Shown here: one piece after another, positions 6,957 to 16,034 of the stretch
How positions within the stretch are numbered: position 1 is the stretch's first letter
How the letters are laid out: every line of letters begins with the position of its first letter
Assembly (NCBI RefSeq): GCF_009177065.1
Contig: NZ_WEZF01000001.1
Span: forward strand, 248,001 to 312,000
Direction of reading: 5' to 3'
Origin: Tautonia marina
GTDB taxonomy: Bacteria > Planctomycetota > Planctomycetia > Isosphaerales > Isosphaeraceae
DNA length: 64,000 bases
The notes under the pieces: model-generated
What the model saw: the letters and a program-made list of their open reading frames with translations, nothing else
Told to the model about the DNA's origin: nothing
Databases searched by the model: none
Made by a program: the position numbers and the translations under genes

Positions 6957-9932
6957 TCACGGGAACTCAGGGGCTTCGGACGCGTCGGAAACCGAGGCGC
7001 GGGGGGCCGCTCCTTCCTGGAGTTCGTAGAGGCAATTCACGCCCAGCGACGAAACGACTTGCGTCTGACCGGAGGGCCAGTGGATCTCGATCCGATCGAT
7101 CGATTCCGAGGATCCGAGGCCGAACCAGAGCCTCGAATCGTTGGAGGAAAGGTAACTGGTGCCCGAGTTGAGCCATCGGGTTTGACTGCGGCCATCGGCC
7201 GTGACCACGACCCGGGTTCCGACCGGGGTCCGGCCCGACTCGACCCCGACGAGCTGGAGCCCGAGCCAGTGGCCCCCGTTGGTGACATTTCGCAACATGG
7301 CTGCCGGAGCACCACGGTGGACCACGACGAGATCGACGCGGCCGTCGCTGTCGAGGTCGCCCGCGGCTAGCCCGCGACCGACGACCGGGCGGCCGAGATA
7401 GGGAAACGTCTCGGTGGGGAGCCGGGTGAACCGGCCGCCGGATTGGCCCAGGTACAGTTGCGGCAGTTGCGGCATCGGGCTGTTGACCCAGGGTTGGTCG
7501 TCGACGTGGCCGTTGGCGACGAACAGGTCGAGGTGACCGTCGTTGTCGGCGTCGAGCGCCGCGGCTCCGAAGCCGGTGACGGCAAGGCTAGGAGTCGCCA
7601 GGCCGGCGGTCAGGCTTGCGTCGGCGAACTGCCCGGCACCAAGGTTGGTGTGCAGGGTGTTTGCCTCGTTCAAGAAGTTTGTGTGAAAGATGTCGATCAG
7701 GCCATCGCCGTTCAGATCGTCGGCGACGACCCCCATGCTGGCGGTGGCATGCCCGGAGCCGTCGAGCGCCAGTCCTGACGGCGCTCCGAATTCCTCAAAG
7801 CGCAGCCCGCCGAGATTGCGAAAGAAGAAGTCCGGTGAGGCGTCGTTGGCCACGTAGAGGTCGAGCCGGCCGTCGCCGTCGAGGTCGGCGATGGCCAGGC
7901 CAAGGCCGCGCCCGGCGGGGGCCTCGATCCCGGCCTCGGCGGAGATGTCGGTGAAGGTGCCGTCACCGTTGTTGCGGAACAGAAGGTCCTGCTGGGCCTC
8001 GTACATGCCCGGAGAACAGTGAATCGGCTTGCCGGAGTGATCGCGGCAGGGCCGGGGATTGGCGGAATCGTCCTCGACGTAGGTGACGACGTAAAGGTCC
8101 AGGTCGCCGTCCGCGTCGAGGTCGCCAAACCCTGCGGCGGTTGTCCAGCGATCCGAGCCGACTCCGGCCGCTTCGGTCACGTCCTCGAACGTTCCGTCTC
8201 CCTGGTTTCGATAGAGAACCGTGCGATCGAGACCGGTGACGAACAGGTCGTCATGACCGTCGTTGTCATAATCGGCCACCGCGCATCCCATGCCGTAGCC
8301 GAAGCCGCCGACGCCGGCCGCCTCGGAGACGTCCTCAAATCGCCAATCCCCGAGGTTCCGGTAGAGCCGATTGGGCTGCGGCGGGTCGTCGCGATCATAG
8401 GGCATCGGGCAGCCGTTGACGAAATAGAGGTCGAGCCGGCCGTCGCCGTCATAATCAATCAGGCCCACGCCGCCGCCCATCGTGTCGGCCAGATACATTT
8501 CGTCGCGGGGGCCATGATCGTATTGAAACGCGATGCCGGCCGAGGAGGCAACGTCCTTGAACTGGATCGGCGAGGAGAGGACGGGGGTTGCTTGGGGAGT
8601 GATCGCCGAGCGTTCGGCCGAAGCGACGGCCGAGGCCGTACGGCGGGGATGGGAGCGAGCGACCGGAGAGGGGGCGGATCGATCGGCGATCGCTGCCAGG
8701 GAGGATCGCGCGGGAGACGTGGAGTCGAGTGTGAGGGCCAGTTCGTACCAATGACGCGCTTCGGGAATCAAGGAGGCATCCCGACACTGATCGCCGAGGC
8801 TGGTATAGAACGACGCACTTGCCTCGAAGCCATGACTGCGCAGGTCGGTGAAGGTTCGCCGCAGATCGGCCCAGCGTTGCCGCAAGGTGTCGGCGCGGAG
8901 AGCGGTTTCTTCGGCCGAGGGATCGCCGACGGCGGCGAGGCTCTGGGAAAGCCGGTGGTGGGCCTCGGCCGACTCAGGATTCAGCGCCACGGCGTTCCGA
9001 AAACTCTCGACCGCAGCCTCGGGGCTCTCGGTTTCCTGGAGCCGTCCGAGAAAGAGCCACCAGCGGGCGGCGTCGGCCGGGGGATCGGGAATCGAGCCGA
9101 GGTCCTCGGGAAGCCTGACCGGCAAACCGAGCTGGGCGCGGCACTCGGCCAGGGAGAAGCGGCCGAGCGGGTCGTCAACCAGGGCCTCGGCGGCGGCTTC
9201 CAGATGCGGGAGAGCCTCGGTCAGCTCACCTTGCCAGAGCAGGGCAAGGCCGTGAGCGCGACGGAGAAACGGGTCGTCGGGGGATTGGCGGAGGAACTGT
9301 TCGATTTCCGGCCCGATGCCCCGGACGTCGATTTCGGCCTTGGTGGCTTCGAGGACCAGGTCGATCAGGACGCCGGGCTCGCCGGTGGCCTCGAAAATCT
9401 CCCAGAGGGCTTCGCGGGCCTCGGCGGTGCGAAGCTGGAGGCTGAGCAGGTAGATCAGGCGGCCTCGGGGGGAGACGGCGTTCGGGTCGGCCTCGGCGGC
9501 CTGGCGGAAGGCGAGTTCGGCGCGGGGGGCATCGGAGGCGGCCAGGGCCATCTCGCCGAGGAAGGTGCGGGCCTCGGCGAAGGCAGGGTCGTCTTGCCCG
9601 ACGGCGGCGAGGGTGCGCGCGGCCTCGCCTTCTCGGTTCGAGGAGACGAGGAGCTGAGCGAGCATCAGGCGTGCCCGGCCGTCGTCGTCTCGGCGGTCGA
9701 TCCAGTCTCGGAGCAAGGCTTCGACCCGGGGCCATTGCTGGGCTCGGGTGGCGTCGAGGATGGCGTCCCACGAGGGTTCGGCGGTGTTGGGGCGGTTTGA
9801 GGAGCTGTCGGGGCGGTTGCCTCCGAATCGCCCGTCAAGCAGGTCCGGCCCCCAGGTTCGGACTGAGCACCAGGCCAGGCCGCCGACGATCAAAAGGAAG
9901 GCCGGGCCGCTGATCCACCAATGTCCTCGCAT
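6957..9932 (-). CDS. Exported TPR + FG-GAP/VCBS repeat + ASPIC/UnbV (CRTAC1-type) protein, second copy
   Basis: A 991-residue protein with the same plan as the one at 2171-5065: an N-terminal anchor (MRGHWWISGPAFLLIVGGLA), a long TPR-like helical region (about residues 55-420), FG-GAP/VCBS repeats (about 455-860, with DYDGDGRLDLYFVNG, DYDNDGHDDLFV, DLDGDGRLDLYVAND) and a C-terminal ASPIC/UnbV domain (IEIHWPSGQTQVV). The two share architecture but are clearly diverged, so this is an old duplication or parallel acquisition. The start at 9932 is chosen because GGAG lies about 10 bases upstream and the anchor begins there; an upstream in-frame ATG-type start at 10100 would overlap the divergent phosphatase gene. 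Predicted to act outside the cytoplasm; partner unknown. Confidence 0.88.
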   Translation of the reverse strand: MRGHWWISGPAFLLIVGGLAWCSVRTWGPDLLDGRFGGNRPDSSSNRPNTAEPSWDAILDATRAQQWPRVEALLRDWIDRRDDDGRARLMLAQLLVSSNREGEAARTLAAVGQDDPAFAEARTFLGEMALAASDAPRAELAFRQAAEADPNAVSPRGRLIYLLSLQLRTAEAREALWEIFEATGEPGVLIDLVLEATKAEIDVRGIGPEIEQFLRQSPDDPFLRRAHGLALLWQGELTEALPHLEAAAEALVDDPLGRFSLAECRAQLGLPVRLPEDLGSIPDPPADAARWWLFLGRLQETESPEAAVESFRNAVALNPESAEAHHRLSQSLAAVGDPSAEETALRADTLRQRWADLRRTFTDLRSHGFEASASFYTSLGDQCRDASLIPEARHWYELALTLDSTSPARSSLAAIADRSAPSPVARSHPRRTASAVASAERSAITPQATPVLSSPIQFKDVASSAGIAFQYDHGPRDEMYLADTMGGGVGLIDYDGDGRLDLYFVNGCPMPYDRDDPPQPNRLYRNLGDWRFEDVSEAAGVGGFGYGMGCAVADYDNDGHDDLFVTGLDRTVLYRNQGDGTFEDVTEAAGVGSDRWTTAAGFGDLDADGDLDLYVVTYVEDDSANPRPCRDHSGKPIHCSPGMYEAQQDLLFRNNGDGTFTDISAEAGIEAPAGRGLGLAIADLDGDGRLDLYVANDASPDFFFRNLGGLRFEEFGAPSGLALDGSGHATASMGVVADDLNGDGLIDIFHTNFLNEANTLHTNLGAGQFADASLTAGLATPSLAVTGFGAAALDADNDGHLDLFVANGHVDDQPWVNSPMPQLPQLYLGQSGGRFTRLPTETFPYLGRPVVGRGLAAGDLDSDGRVDLVVVHRGAPAAMLRNVTNGGHWLGLQLVGVESGRTPVGTRVVVTADGRSQTRWLNSGTSYLSSNDSRLWFGLGSSESIDRIEIHWPSGQTQVVSSLGVNCLYELQEGAAPRASVSDASEAPEFP

Positions 9933-10085
9933 CGTCTTGCTGCTCCGTCGCCGATCCGAATGCGTGTTGGGTGGTCGGGCGGGGCGTGCCCCCTCGACCC
10001 GAGCGAGTCTCCTTCTACAATAGTCAACCAGGAATCCAGCCGGCGACCCGGCGGAATCTCGGAACGCGAGGAGACCGGGCCGATC

Positions 10086-11384
10086 ATGCTCCGCACCCAA
10101 GCCTTGTTTGACGCCAATACCGGCACCTGGCAGCAGCGGCTTGATCTCGTCGTGACCATGATGCGAGAGATGAGCCAGCAGAGCGACCCGGAGGCGATGG
10201 TTCGCTCGTATGGCCAGTGGCTCAACCAGATTCTCCCGACCGATGCCCGGCTGAGCCTGAGCCGGCGGGGGCTGGAGTTCCCCAGGTTCCGCATCACCCG
10301 CTATTCCGGCTGGACCGACTCGATCAACCCGTGGCAGCAGCGGGACCGGCTTCCCGAGCTGCGCGGCGGGCTGCTGGCCGAGTTGATCTACGGCGAGGAA
10401 CCGAAGACGATCGGAGATCTGCAGGTGGATCCCGCCGACCCCGCGGCACCGTATCTTCAGGGGATGCGGTCGTTAATGGCCCTGCCGAACTTCGACCAGG
10501 GGGAAGCGCTGAACTGGGTGATTGCGCTGCGGGCCGAGCCCGATTCCTTCGACCCGGAAAATCTTCCCGAACGAGTCTGGATGAGCAACCTGTTCGGTCG
10601 GGCGACGGCGAACCTGGTGCTCCGGCAAGAGTTGGAACGGGCCTACAAGGTCGTCGATCGCGAGCTGAAACGGGTGGCCGAGATCCAGCGGTCCCTCTTG
10701 CCGAAGGTCTTGCCGACGATCCCGAGGATGAGCGTCGCGGCGCACTACCAGACCTCGCAATGGGCCGGCGGCGATTATTACGACTTCTTCGAGCTGCCCG
10801 GCGGCAAGTGGGGCCTGTTGGTGGCCGACGTGAGCGGGCACGGCACCCCGGCGGCGGTGATGATGGCCATTACCCACGCCGTCGCTCACGGACACCCGGG
10901 AAACCCCGAGCCGCCGTCGCTCTTGCTCGAACACGTGAATGACCGCCTCTGCCATCTTTACACGGCCGATGGATCGGCGTTCGTGACCGCCTTTTACGGC
11001 ATCTTCGACCCGGATCGCCGCACGTTGACCTACGTGAATGCCGGGCATAATCCGCCTCGGATCAAGCGGTGCGCGGATGGGTCGATCGGTGCGCTGGATG
11101 CCGTCGGCGGGCTGCCACTCGGGATTTTTCCCGGCGTGAAATATGAGCAAGGAGAGGCACAGCTCGTCCCCGGCGATCAACTGGTGCTGTACACCGACGG
11201 GATCACCGACGCGACGAACCAGGACGGTCAGCCGTTCGGGCTCGATCGGCTCGACTCAGCCCTGATCACCTGCCGACAGGATGCCGACGCCCTGATTGCC
11301 TCGGTCCTCCGCGCCCTCGATCGCTTCACTGGGGGGCATCCCGCCTTCGACGATCAGACGATGCTGGTGGCGAAGGTGCTCTGA
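10086..11384 (+). CDS. GAF-like sensor + PP2C/SpoIIE-type serine phosphatase (RsbU-like)
   Basis: A 432-residue cytoplasmic signalling protein. The N-terminal half (about 1-180) has the composition and fold pattern of a GAF-type sensor. A short coiled coil around RELKRVAEIQRSLLP leads into a PP2C/SpoIIE phosphatase domain with the expected metal-binding signatures: GGDYYDFF, VADVSGHG, YVNAGHNPP and LYTDGITDA. This class dephosphorylates anti-sigma-factor antagonists (STAS proteins) in partner-switching stress pathways. No anti-sigma kinase or single-domain STAS gene is adjacent, so targets are unknown. The ATG at 10086 has GAGGAG about 11 bases upstream; a longer frame to 9921 would overlap the divergent CRTAC1 gene start. 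Confidence 0.9.
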   Translation: MLRTQALFDANTGTWQQRLDLVVTMMREMSQQSDPEAMVRSYGQWLNQILPTDARLSLSRRGLEFPRFRITRYSGWTDSINPWQQRDRLPELRGGLLAELIYGEEPKTIGDLQVDPADPAAPYLQGMRSLMALPNFDQGEALNWVIALRAEPDSFDPENLPERVWMSNLFGRATANLVLRQELERAYKVVDRELKRVAEIQRSLLPKVLPTIPRMSVAAHYQTSQWAGGDYYDFFELPGGKWGLLVADVSGHGTPAAVMMAITHAVAHGHPGNPEPPSLLLEHVNDRLCHLYTADGSAFVTAFYGIFDPDRRTLTYVNAGHNPPRIKRCADGSIGALDAVGGLPLGIFPGVKYEQGEAQLVPGDQLVLYTDGITDATNQDGQPFGLDRLDSALITCRQDADALIASVLRALDRFTGGHPAFDDQTMLVAKVL

Positions 11385-11408
11385 GGCGGTCGGCGGGAAG
11401 GCGGCCGG

Positions 11409-11861
11409 TCAAGAGTCGAGACTATATTCCCTCTCAAAGACGTCCTGCCAGGAGAGGGTTGAGATGGCGGATGAGCATTCCATCTCGGCCTCGGCCTCAC
11501 GGATGGCACGGCGGAAGCAAAATTCCCAGAGCGATTCGATCACATCTCGGGAGAGGCTTGGAGTTTCTGCCTGGATCTCGATGATCTCATCGCGAGCGCT
11601 GGCAATGGTGGCGACCCAGCTCCGAGAGCGTCGCTCGGGCTGGGTTTGCCACTTGATGATGTGGGCCATCAGGCAAATGAGCTGGCTGCGGAGCGCACGC
11701 TTCTCGGAGCGGGACAAGGCGTCGATCAGCTCCTGAATGCCAGCCTCGGCCATGGCGAGATCACCGCATTGCATCGCGTGTTGAACGGCGACGGCGGTCA
11801 GGTAATGGGAGGATGCCGCAAGGTCGCGCCAGTCGATGGAGGGCTCGCTGCTCGAGGCCAT
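11409..11861 (-). CDS. DUF29 family protein
   Basis: A 150-residue soluble, all-helical protein. It has the DUF29 core: LSRSEKRALRSQLICLMAH followed by IIKWQTQPERRSRSWVATI, that is, the paired helices with the K-W-x-x-Q-P-E-R-R-S-x-S-W motif. DUF29 proteins are widespread in cyanobacteria and planctomycetes and usually lack a known function. Here the usual N-terminal Y-x-x-D-x-x-x-W start is less typical. It lies 75 bases downstream of the S21 gene on the same strand and might be read from the same transcript. It converges with the phosphatase gene. Confidence 0.8.
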   Translation of the reverse strand: MASSSEPSIDWRDLAASSHYLTAVAVQHAMQCGDLAMAEAGIQELIDALSRSEKRALRSQLICLMAHIIKWQTQPERRSRSWVATIASARDEIIEIQAETPSLSRDVIESLWEFCFRRAIREAEAEMECSSAISTLSWQDVFEREYSLDS

Positions 11862-11936
11862 CCGTCCGCATCCTCCCCGGATCGGGGCATTCGCTGAGAA
11901 TCGCTCAGATCAGACCGTTCCCAAAGCAGATCACGA

Positions 11937-12125
11937 TCAGACGCGGGAAGCCTGACGGGCCTTGCGGAGGCGCTTGAGCTGCTCGCGGCGACGGCGCTCG
12001 CTGGGCTTTTCGTAGTAGGCCTTGCGTCGCATTTCTTTCCGAAGGCCGCTGCGCTCGCAGAGTTTCCGGAAGCGGCGGACCGCATCCTGGATCGATTCGC
12101 CGGCACGCACCCGTAACTTCACCAC
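11937..12125 (-). CDS. rpsU: 30S ribosomal protein S21
   Basis: A 62-residue, very basic protein with the full S21 pattern: [20 protein letters not shown], then [20 protein letters not shown] and an Arg-rich tail. S21 sits on the small subunit near the anti-Shine-Dalgarno region and helps mRNA initiation. No ATG is available at the conserved N-terminus. The start is the GTG at 12125 (a second GTG follows directly), with GGAGG 8 bases upstream, which also fits the family's usual start. The frame stays open far upstream but that extension has no S21 similarity. Confidence 0.95.
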   Translation of the reverse strand: MVKLRVRAGESIQDAVRRFRKLCERSGLRKEMRRKAYYEKPSERRRREQLKRLRKARQASRV

Positions 12126-12532
12126 GGTCGAGACCTCCGCATCGTGGGTTCCCGGAACGGTTTCGGGCGATTGGCCCGGATCAACGACATCGCCGATCGC
12201 GGTCAGCCCCGCTCGCCCGATGGGCGGGGACAAGGTCGGCGCCTCGCGATTCTTCGGAGGCAACCGGCAAACGATCAGTGTACCACGTTGGACGGGGACG
12301 TGCCAAGGGGGCGGATGGACAATACGAAAGGCCAAGGGATCATGGGGAGGGGATCGCGCGCAGAGACGCAGAGAAGAGGGGGAGAGGAGAGAAGAGAGAG
12401 AAGTCTCTGGGCAACGTGCGCCCACTGTGGGTCTCGGCGGCTCAGCGCGAGGTCCGCTCCAACTGTCTCCGGAGGTGTCCCCGGGAACAATCGAGCTGGG
12501 TCAGGAAGAGGTCTGGCACCTCAAAACTCAAC
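12126..12532. other. Intergenic region between the S21 gene and the aldo/keto reductase terminator
   Basis: About 400 bases with no supported gene. Open frames on both strands here are short, compositionally unlike the neighbours and carry no recognisable domain. It must hold the S21 promoter, but no clear -35/-10 pair was identified. Confidence 0.4.
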
Positions 12533-12589
12533 AAAAAAACAGCCGGGCCGGGCCGAGTCCCCGAAGGGATGAAGGCACCGGCCCGGCTG
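12533..12589 (-). terminator. Rho-independent terminator of the aldo/keto reductase gene
   Basis: Read on the minus strand, a perfect 12-bp inverted repeat (arms 12578-12589 and 12540-12551) is followed directly by seven T residues (12533-12539). It lies about 57 bases downstream of the stop codon of the reductase gene. This is the clearest intrinsic terminator in the window. Confidence 0.85.
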
Positions 12590-12646
12590 GGCGTTACGGG
12601 ACACAATCGCGGGGCGTCGAGCTCCGCGTCGGTGATCGGGTGAAGC

Positions 12647-13897
12647 TCAGGCGAGCAGGTCGTCGACCCTGGGTAAGAGCCTCGAGAAGTTCAGGCCGTT
12701 CGGGCAGGCACGGCGGGCGGCCTCAAGGTCGGCCCCTCGCCAGGAGCGCTGGGTGTCGGAAAGCTCGGCGTAGAGGCGGCGGGCTTCCGACTTGTAGCCG
12801 TGATGCTCAAGGTAGGTGAGGTAGCGGGTCAGGTCGCCGAGCGGGGCCTCGGTGCCGGCGGCCCGGCTGCAACGGCCGTCGCAGTCGGCACAGAGGGTCA
12901 TGCCGTGGCCTCGGCAGGCGTCGCGAAGCTGGTGAATCTGGGAAAGCTTCAACGGGCCGGTCTTGCCGAAGTCGAGCGCGGCGGCGACGTTCTCGCGGAT
13001 CTGGTCGGTGTTGCGCATCGAGACGCAGGTGGTGGTGATGCGTTCGTCGGACCAGATCGCCTGGAGCAACCCCTGGTAGGGGCTGAACCCCTTTTCCTGG
13101 AGCATCGGGACGCGCTTCTGGGCCTCGGCCAGGGGGTCTTCGTCTTCTTTATAGGCGCCGAAGGTGCCGGCAACCTGCTTCATGGAGATCAGGCCGATCC
13201 CCTTTTCGTAGCAGGCATCGAGCGCCTTGTTCAGCGGGTCGTCCTTGTCGAGCCAGGGGGTGAACTGGAGCATGATGGCGTCGACAAAGCCGCCCTCGGC
13301 GGCGTTCATGATCTGCTGGGCTCGGGTCGCGTCGTGGGTGGAGAAGCCGACGTACTTGACCTTGCCGGACTTGCGGAGCGCCTCGGCGGCCTCCTTGAAT
13401 TCCTTGCTCTTGGGCCAGTCAACCTTGTTCGAACCCAGGCCGTGGACGAAGTAGAGGTCGATGTAGTCGGTCTTCAGGTCGGCCAGGCGTTCGTCAACGG
13501 TGCGAAGCAGGTCTTTGGGATCGTTCACGCCGTCCTTGGTCACAAGAAAGATGTTCTTGCGGACCTCGGGCATCTGCTGAAGCCACCGGCCGATTCCGGG
13601 TTCCGAACCGTACGACTTGGCGGTATCGACCACCCGGATGCCGCTGGAATAGGCCAGGCGGAGCAGGCGATCGAGGCCGGGAGAGCGCCAGGTGCCCGCG
13701 TTAAGGATCGTCAGCTCCTCGCCGGTCTTGCCAAGCGTGCGCTTCGGCAATTCGTCGGCGGTGCGAGGGGTCACGGCGGCGGCAGCGGGGGCCGAAGCCG
13801 ATCCGGCCACGGCGATCGCCGCGGCGGAAACCGCGCCGGTCTGCAAAAAGGAGCGACGGTCGAGCGAGCTGGAGCGATGTGGTTCGGATGCCGACAT
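12647..13897 (-). CDS. Tat-exported aldo/keto reductase
   Basis: A 416-residue protein. A twin-arginine signal (DRRSFLQTGAVSAAAIAVAG, about residues 13-32) predicts folded export. The aldo/keto reductase barrel follows, with the start signature around RTLGKTGEELTILNAGTW and the catalytic Asp/Tyr pair in RVVDTAKSYGSE. The barrel strands include KTDYIDLYFVHGL, then KYVGFSTHD. The C-terminal part carries CADCDGRCSRA, a Cys cluster often seen in exported planctomycete aldo/keto reductases; in ferredoxin-like relatives such clusters bind Fe-S, but that is only an inference here. The ATG at 13897 has AGGAG upstream. The gene is closed by a strong terminator. Confidence 0.9.
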   Translation of the reverse strand: MSASEPHRSSSLDRRSFLQTGAVSAAAIAVAGSASAPAAAAVTPRTADELPKRTLGKTGEELTILNAGTWRSPGLDRLLRLAYSSGIRVVDTAKSYGSEPGIGRWLQQMPEVRKNIFLVTKDGVNDPKDLLRTVDERLADLKTDYIDLYFVHGLGSNKVDWPKSKEFKEAAEALRKSGKVKYVGFSTHDATRAQQIMNAAEGGFVDAIMLQFTPWLDKDDPLNKALDACYEKGIGLISMKQVAGTFGAYKEDEDPLAEAQKRVPMLQEKGFSPYQGLLQAIWSDERITTTCVSMRNTDQIRENVAAALDFGKTGPLKLSQIHQLRDACRGHGMTLCADCDGRCSRAAGTEAPLGDLTRYLTYLEHHGYKSEARRLYAELSDTQRSWRGADLEAARRACPNGLNFSRLLPRVDDLLA

Positions 13898-14130
13898 GGC
13901 GGGGGGGACTCCTTTGGAAGTGAGCTCAAAAGGCGGATCGGGTCCGGATGTGTCGTTTCGCGGTGTGTGTTCAAACTCCGTTTGAAACTACGTCCGTCCG
14001 GTCCGGGTGTCGAGCAAAATCTGGTGAAAGGAGAACCGATCCCGTCGGTGAGTCATCAAGCAGCACGGTCATGGATCGGGAATTCGAGGATGCTGTGACG
14101 GCGATCCCAGGGGGATTGATCCGCCGGCCG

Positions 14131-14168
14131 CCCCCGGCCCGCGCGATTGGCAATGGGCGCGGGCGGGG
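14131..14168 (-). terminator. GC-rich hairpin just downstream of csrA
   Basis: An 8-bp perfect stem (14137-14144 with 14157-14164), extendable by a further C4/G4 pairing across a one-base bulge, starts 17 bases after the csrA stop codon. There is no T-tract, so it may be a Rho-assisted terminator or a 3' stabilising structure. Confidence 0.45.
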
Positions 14169-14184
14169 CAAAGAGCGGCCGGAA

Positions 14185-14394
14185 TCAGGCGTCGGTCGCG
14201 GCGCCGGCACCGATGGGAACGTCGATCTCGCGGTACTGGCGGTGTCCGCTGAGCAACTCTTCGCGGTAGACCGAGACGTCGCCGGGGGCTTCGATGCCGA
14301 GGCGAACCTGATTGCGGTCGATCTTGACCACGGTGACCACGATTCCGCCGTCGATGACGATCTTTTCGTTCAGCTTGCGGCTCAGGACCAGCAT
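14185..14394 (-). CDS. csrA: Carbon storage regulator CsrA (RsmA)
   Basis: A 69-residue RNA-binding dimer protein. It begins MLVLSRKLNEKIVIDGGIVV and continues with VKIDRNQVRLGIEAPGDVSV and YREEL, matching CsrA closely. This includes the Leu4 and Arg44-region residues that form the GGA-binding surface. CsrA represses or stabilises mRNAs by binding GGA motifs near ribosome binding sites. The start at 14394 is certain from the conserved N-terminus and the GGAGG 7 bases upstream. In many bacteria csrA sits beside flagellar genes (fliW); here no such partner is nearby. Confidence 0.97.
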   Translation of the reverse strand: MLVLSRKLNEKIVIDGGIVVTVVKIDRNQVRLGIEAPGDVSVYREELLSGHRQYREIDVPIGAGAATDA

Positions 14395-14948
14395 GGGAAT
14401 CCTCCGTGTCGTGCGTTGCGTGAGCCGTCGGGTGAAACACCGAGGCTTCTGCCTTGAAGGGCGACGTGGGGGTCGATTCCATCGTTCGACTCTCGCCCCG
14501 TCGCACGCTAGAAAGTGTAACGCAGCGGCCATGCCAGAGCCGACAAAAAGAAATGGGTGTTTCGCCGCAAATGTCTTTCTGAAATGGATTTAAATTTTTT
14601 CTCAAGTTTTGCGCGGTTGGCGTAGCTGGGGTGCTTTTGTACAGATTTCTTTCCCGCTCGTTCCCAAACGTTCCCTTTTGTGCTCAATATTCCCAAAACC
14701 GGCAATCAAGATGAGAAGCGTTGGGCGCACCTGAGGAGAAACGGGAAGTTTCGAGCGACCCGAGGGTGGTCGACCGGAGGCCATCGGGATCAGGGTCAGT
14801 GTCTTTTGCGGCTGAGTGGGAGGGAGCCGACTACGAAGGGAGAAGGCGAGGCGCCATTCCGCCGGGAGGGCGGATCGGGCACAATGGCGCTCTCGACGGC
14901 TCTGGGGACCGGGGCCGGTGCGTTGGGCAGACATTTTTCTGGGATCGG
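14395..14948. other. Divergent intergenic region between csrA and the UPF0104 gene
   Basis: About 550 bases with no supported gene. The segment 14540-14700 is conspicuously AT-rich for this genome and includes runs of T and A, fitting a divergent promoter region. Two GTTCCC repeats about 10 bases apart lie near 14658-14674. Extended frames upstream of the UPF0104 gene do not look coding. Confidence 0.4.
14521..14536 (-). promoter_or_regulatory. Possible sigma-54 (-24/-12) promoter of csrA
   Basis: On the minus strand the sequence reads TGGCATGGCCGCTGCG, which matches the sigma-54 consensus TGGCAC-G-N4-TTGC at the essential GG (-24) and GC (-12), with exact spacing. The transcript would start about 116 bases before csrA. 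One match in one intergenic region is weak statistical support, so this is a lead, not a firm call. Confidence 0.3.
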
Positions 14949-16010
14949 ATGGACGAGTCGACCCGTCGGCAATGGCAGCGGTGGAAGAAACCGGCAATCC
15001 GGGGGGTGAAGTTCATCCTCGGAGCGCTGATCGTCTGGATGGTCGCGCGGTCCCTGGTCGGGGCCTGGGATGATCTCCGCTCGTATGGAGAGACCCTGGA
15101 GCCGAGCGTTCCCTGGCTGATCGCCGCGGCAGGGATCTATGTGCTGGGGCTCTCCTGTTTCGGGAACTTCTTTACGCGGATCATGGCCCGGAGCGAAACG
15201 CCGGTGCGGCTCGCTCCGGCGCAGCGTGCGTATTTGATCGGGCACCTGGGAAAATATGTGCCTGGCAAGGCGCTGGTGGTGGTGCTTCGGGTTGGCCTGC
15301 TGGTGCCTTACGGGGCCAGGGCGGCGACGGCGGCCTTTGCGACGCTGTACGAAACGCTGGTGATGATGGCGAGTGGGGGCATTCTGGCCGGTTGGATCTT
15401 CGTCCTCTGGCCGGGACCGCCGATTGAAGTGCCGATGGGCGGGGGCCGATCGCTTCCGGTCCCTCTGGCGGCGCTCTCGATGGGAATCGGCATTCCATTG
15501 CTCATTTTGGCCGAGGCGCGCATCTTCCCAAAACTGGCGATGACCGCCAGCATGCCGTTTCCAGGGGTCAATCGAGACGCCTTGCCCCGGTTTTCGGTCG
15601 GGTTGCTGGCCGAGGGCATCGGCTGGTCGTTGCTCGGCTGGACCTTGCTGGGGCTGAGTCTGGTGGCGACGATCCAGGGGATCGAGCCGGGCAGCTTGCC
15701 GGTGACGGGCTGGCCGATGGCCATTGCGGCGGTGGCGCTGGCGACCGTGGCCGGGTTTTTGGTGGCAATCTTTCCGGGAGGCCTGGTGATCCGGGAAGCT
15801 GTGCTGACCGCCAGCCTCGGGCCGGTGCTCGGGGCCGAGCCGGCGATTGTCGCGGCTCTGGTGCTGCGATTGGTCTGGGTCGTGGCCGAACTGGCTTGCT
15901 CGGGAGCCTTGATGGTTCTCCGGCCGCGTCGTCCGGTGGCGGGAGTGGTTCCTCCGGTTCCCGATTCGGTGGCGGGCTCGTCGCCCGCGTCTCGTCTCTC
16001 CGGATCGTGA
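14949..16010 (+). CDS. UPF0104 / LPG synthase-like transmembrane (flippase-like) protein
   Basis: A 353-residue protein with about eight membrane helices and the UPF0104/lysylphosphatidylglycerol synthase TM-domain pattern. This includes the early KFILGALIVWMVARSL helix, the conserved SETPVRLAPAQRAYLIGHLGKYVPGK motif region and C-terminal FPGGLVIREAVLTASLGP. Relatives act as lipid flippases or accompany polyprenyl-sugar enzymes. The start at 14949 is picked because the hydrophobic core begins shortly after; the frame is open further upstream but that part looks non-coding. It is followed at 25 bases by a GT2 glycosyltransferase gene and then a large membrane protein gene, so the trio looks like an operon for making and displaying a membrane-linked sugar. 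Confidence 0.82.
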   Translation: MDESTRRQWQRWKKPAIRGVKFILGALIVWMVARSLVGAWDDLRSYGETLEPSVPWLIAAAGIYVLGLSCFGNFFTRIMARSETPVRLAPAQRAYLIGHLGKYVPGKALVVVLRVGLLVPYGARAATAAFATLYETLVMMASGGILAGWIFVLWPGPPIEVPMGGGRSLPVPLAALSMGIGIPLLILAEARIFPKLAMTASMPFPGVNRDALPRFSVGLLAEGIGWSLLGWTLLGLSLVATIQGIEPGSLPVTGWPMAIAAVALATVAGFLVAIFPGGLVIREAVLTASLGPVLGAEPAIVAALVLRLVWVVAELACSGALMVLRPRRPVAGVVPPVPDSVAGSSPASRLSGS

Positions 16011-16034
16011 GTCTGATCGAGATCGAGTCTTCGC

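Noticed and set aside
8019-9800. A 593-codon plus-strand frame opposite the second CRTAC1-type gene
   Set aside because: Shadow of the true gene; no domain and no ribosome site.
12285-12425. Arg/Glu-rich plus-strand frame over an AGAGA-rich stretch
   Set aside because: Simple-sequence purine bias (12360-12405) makes it open; no coding evidence.
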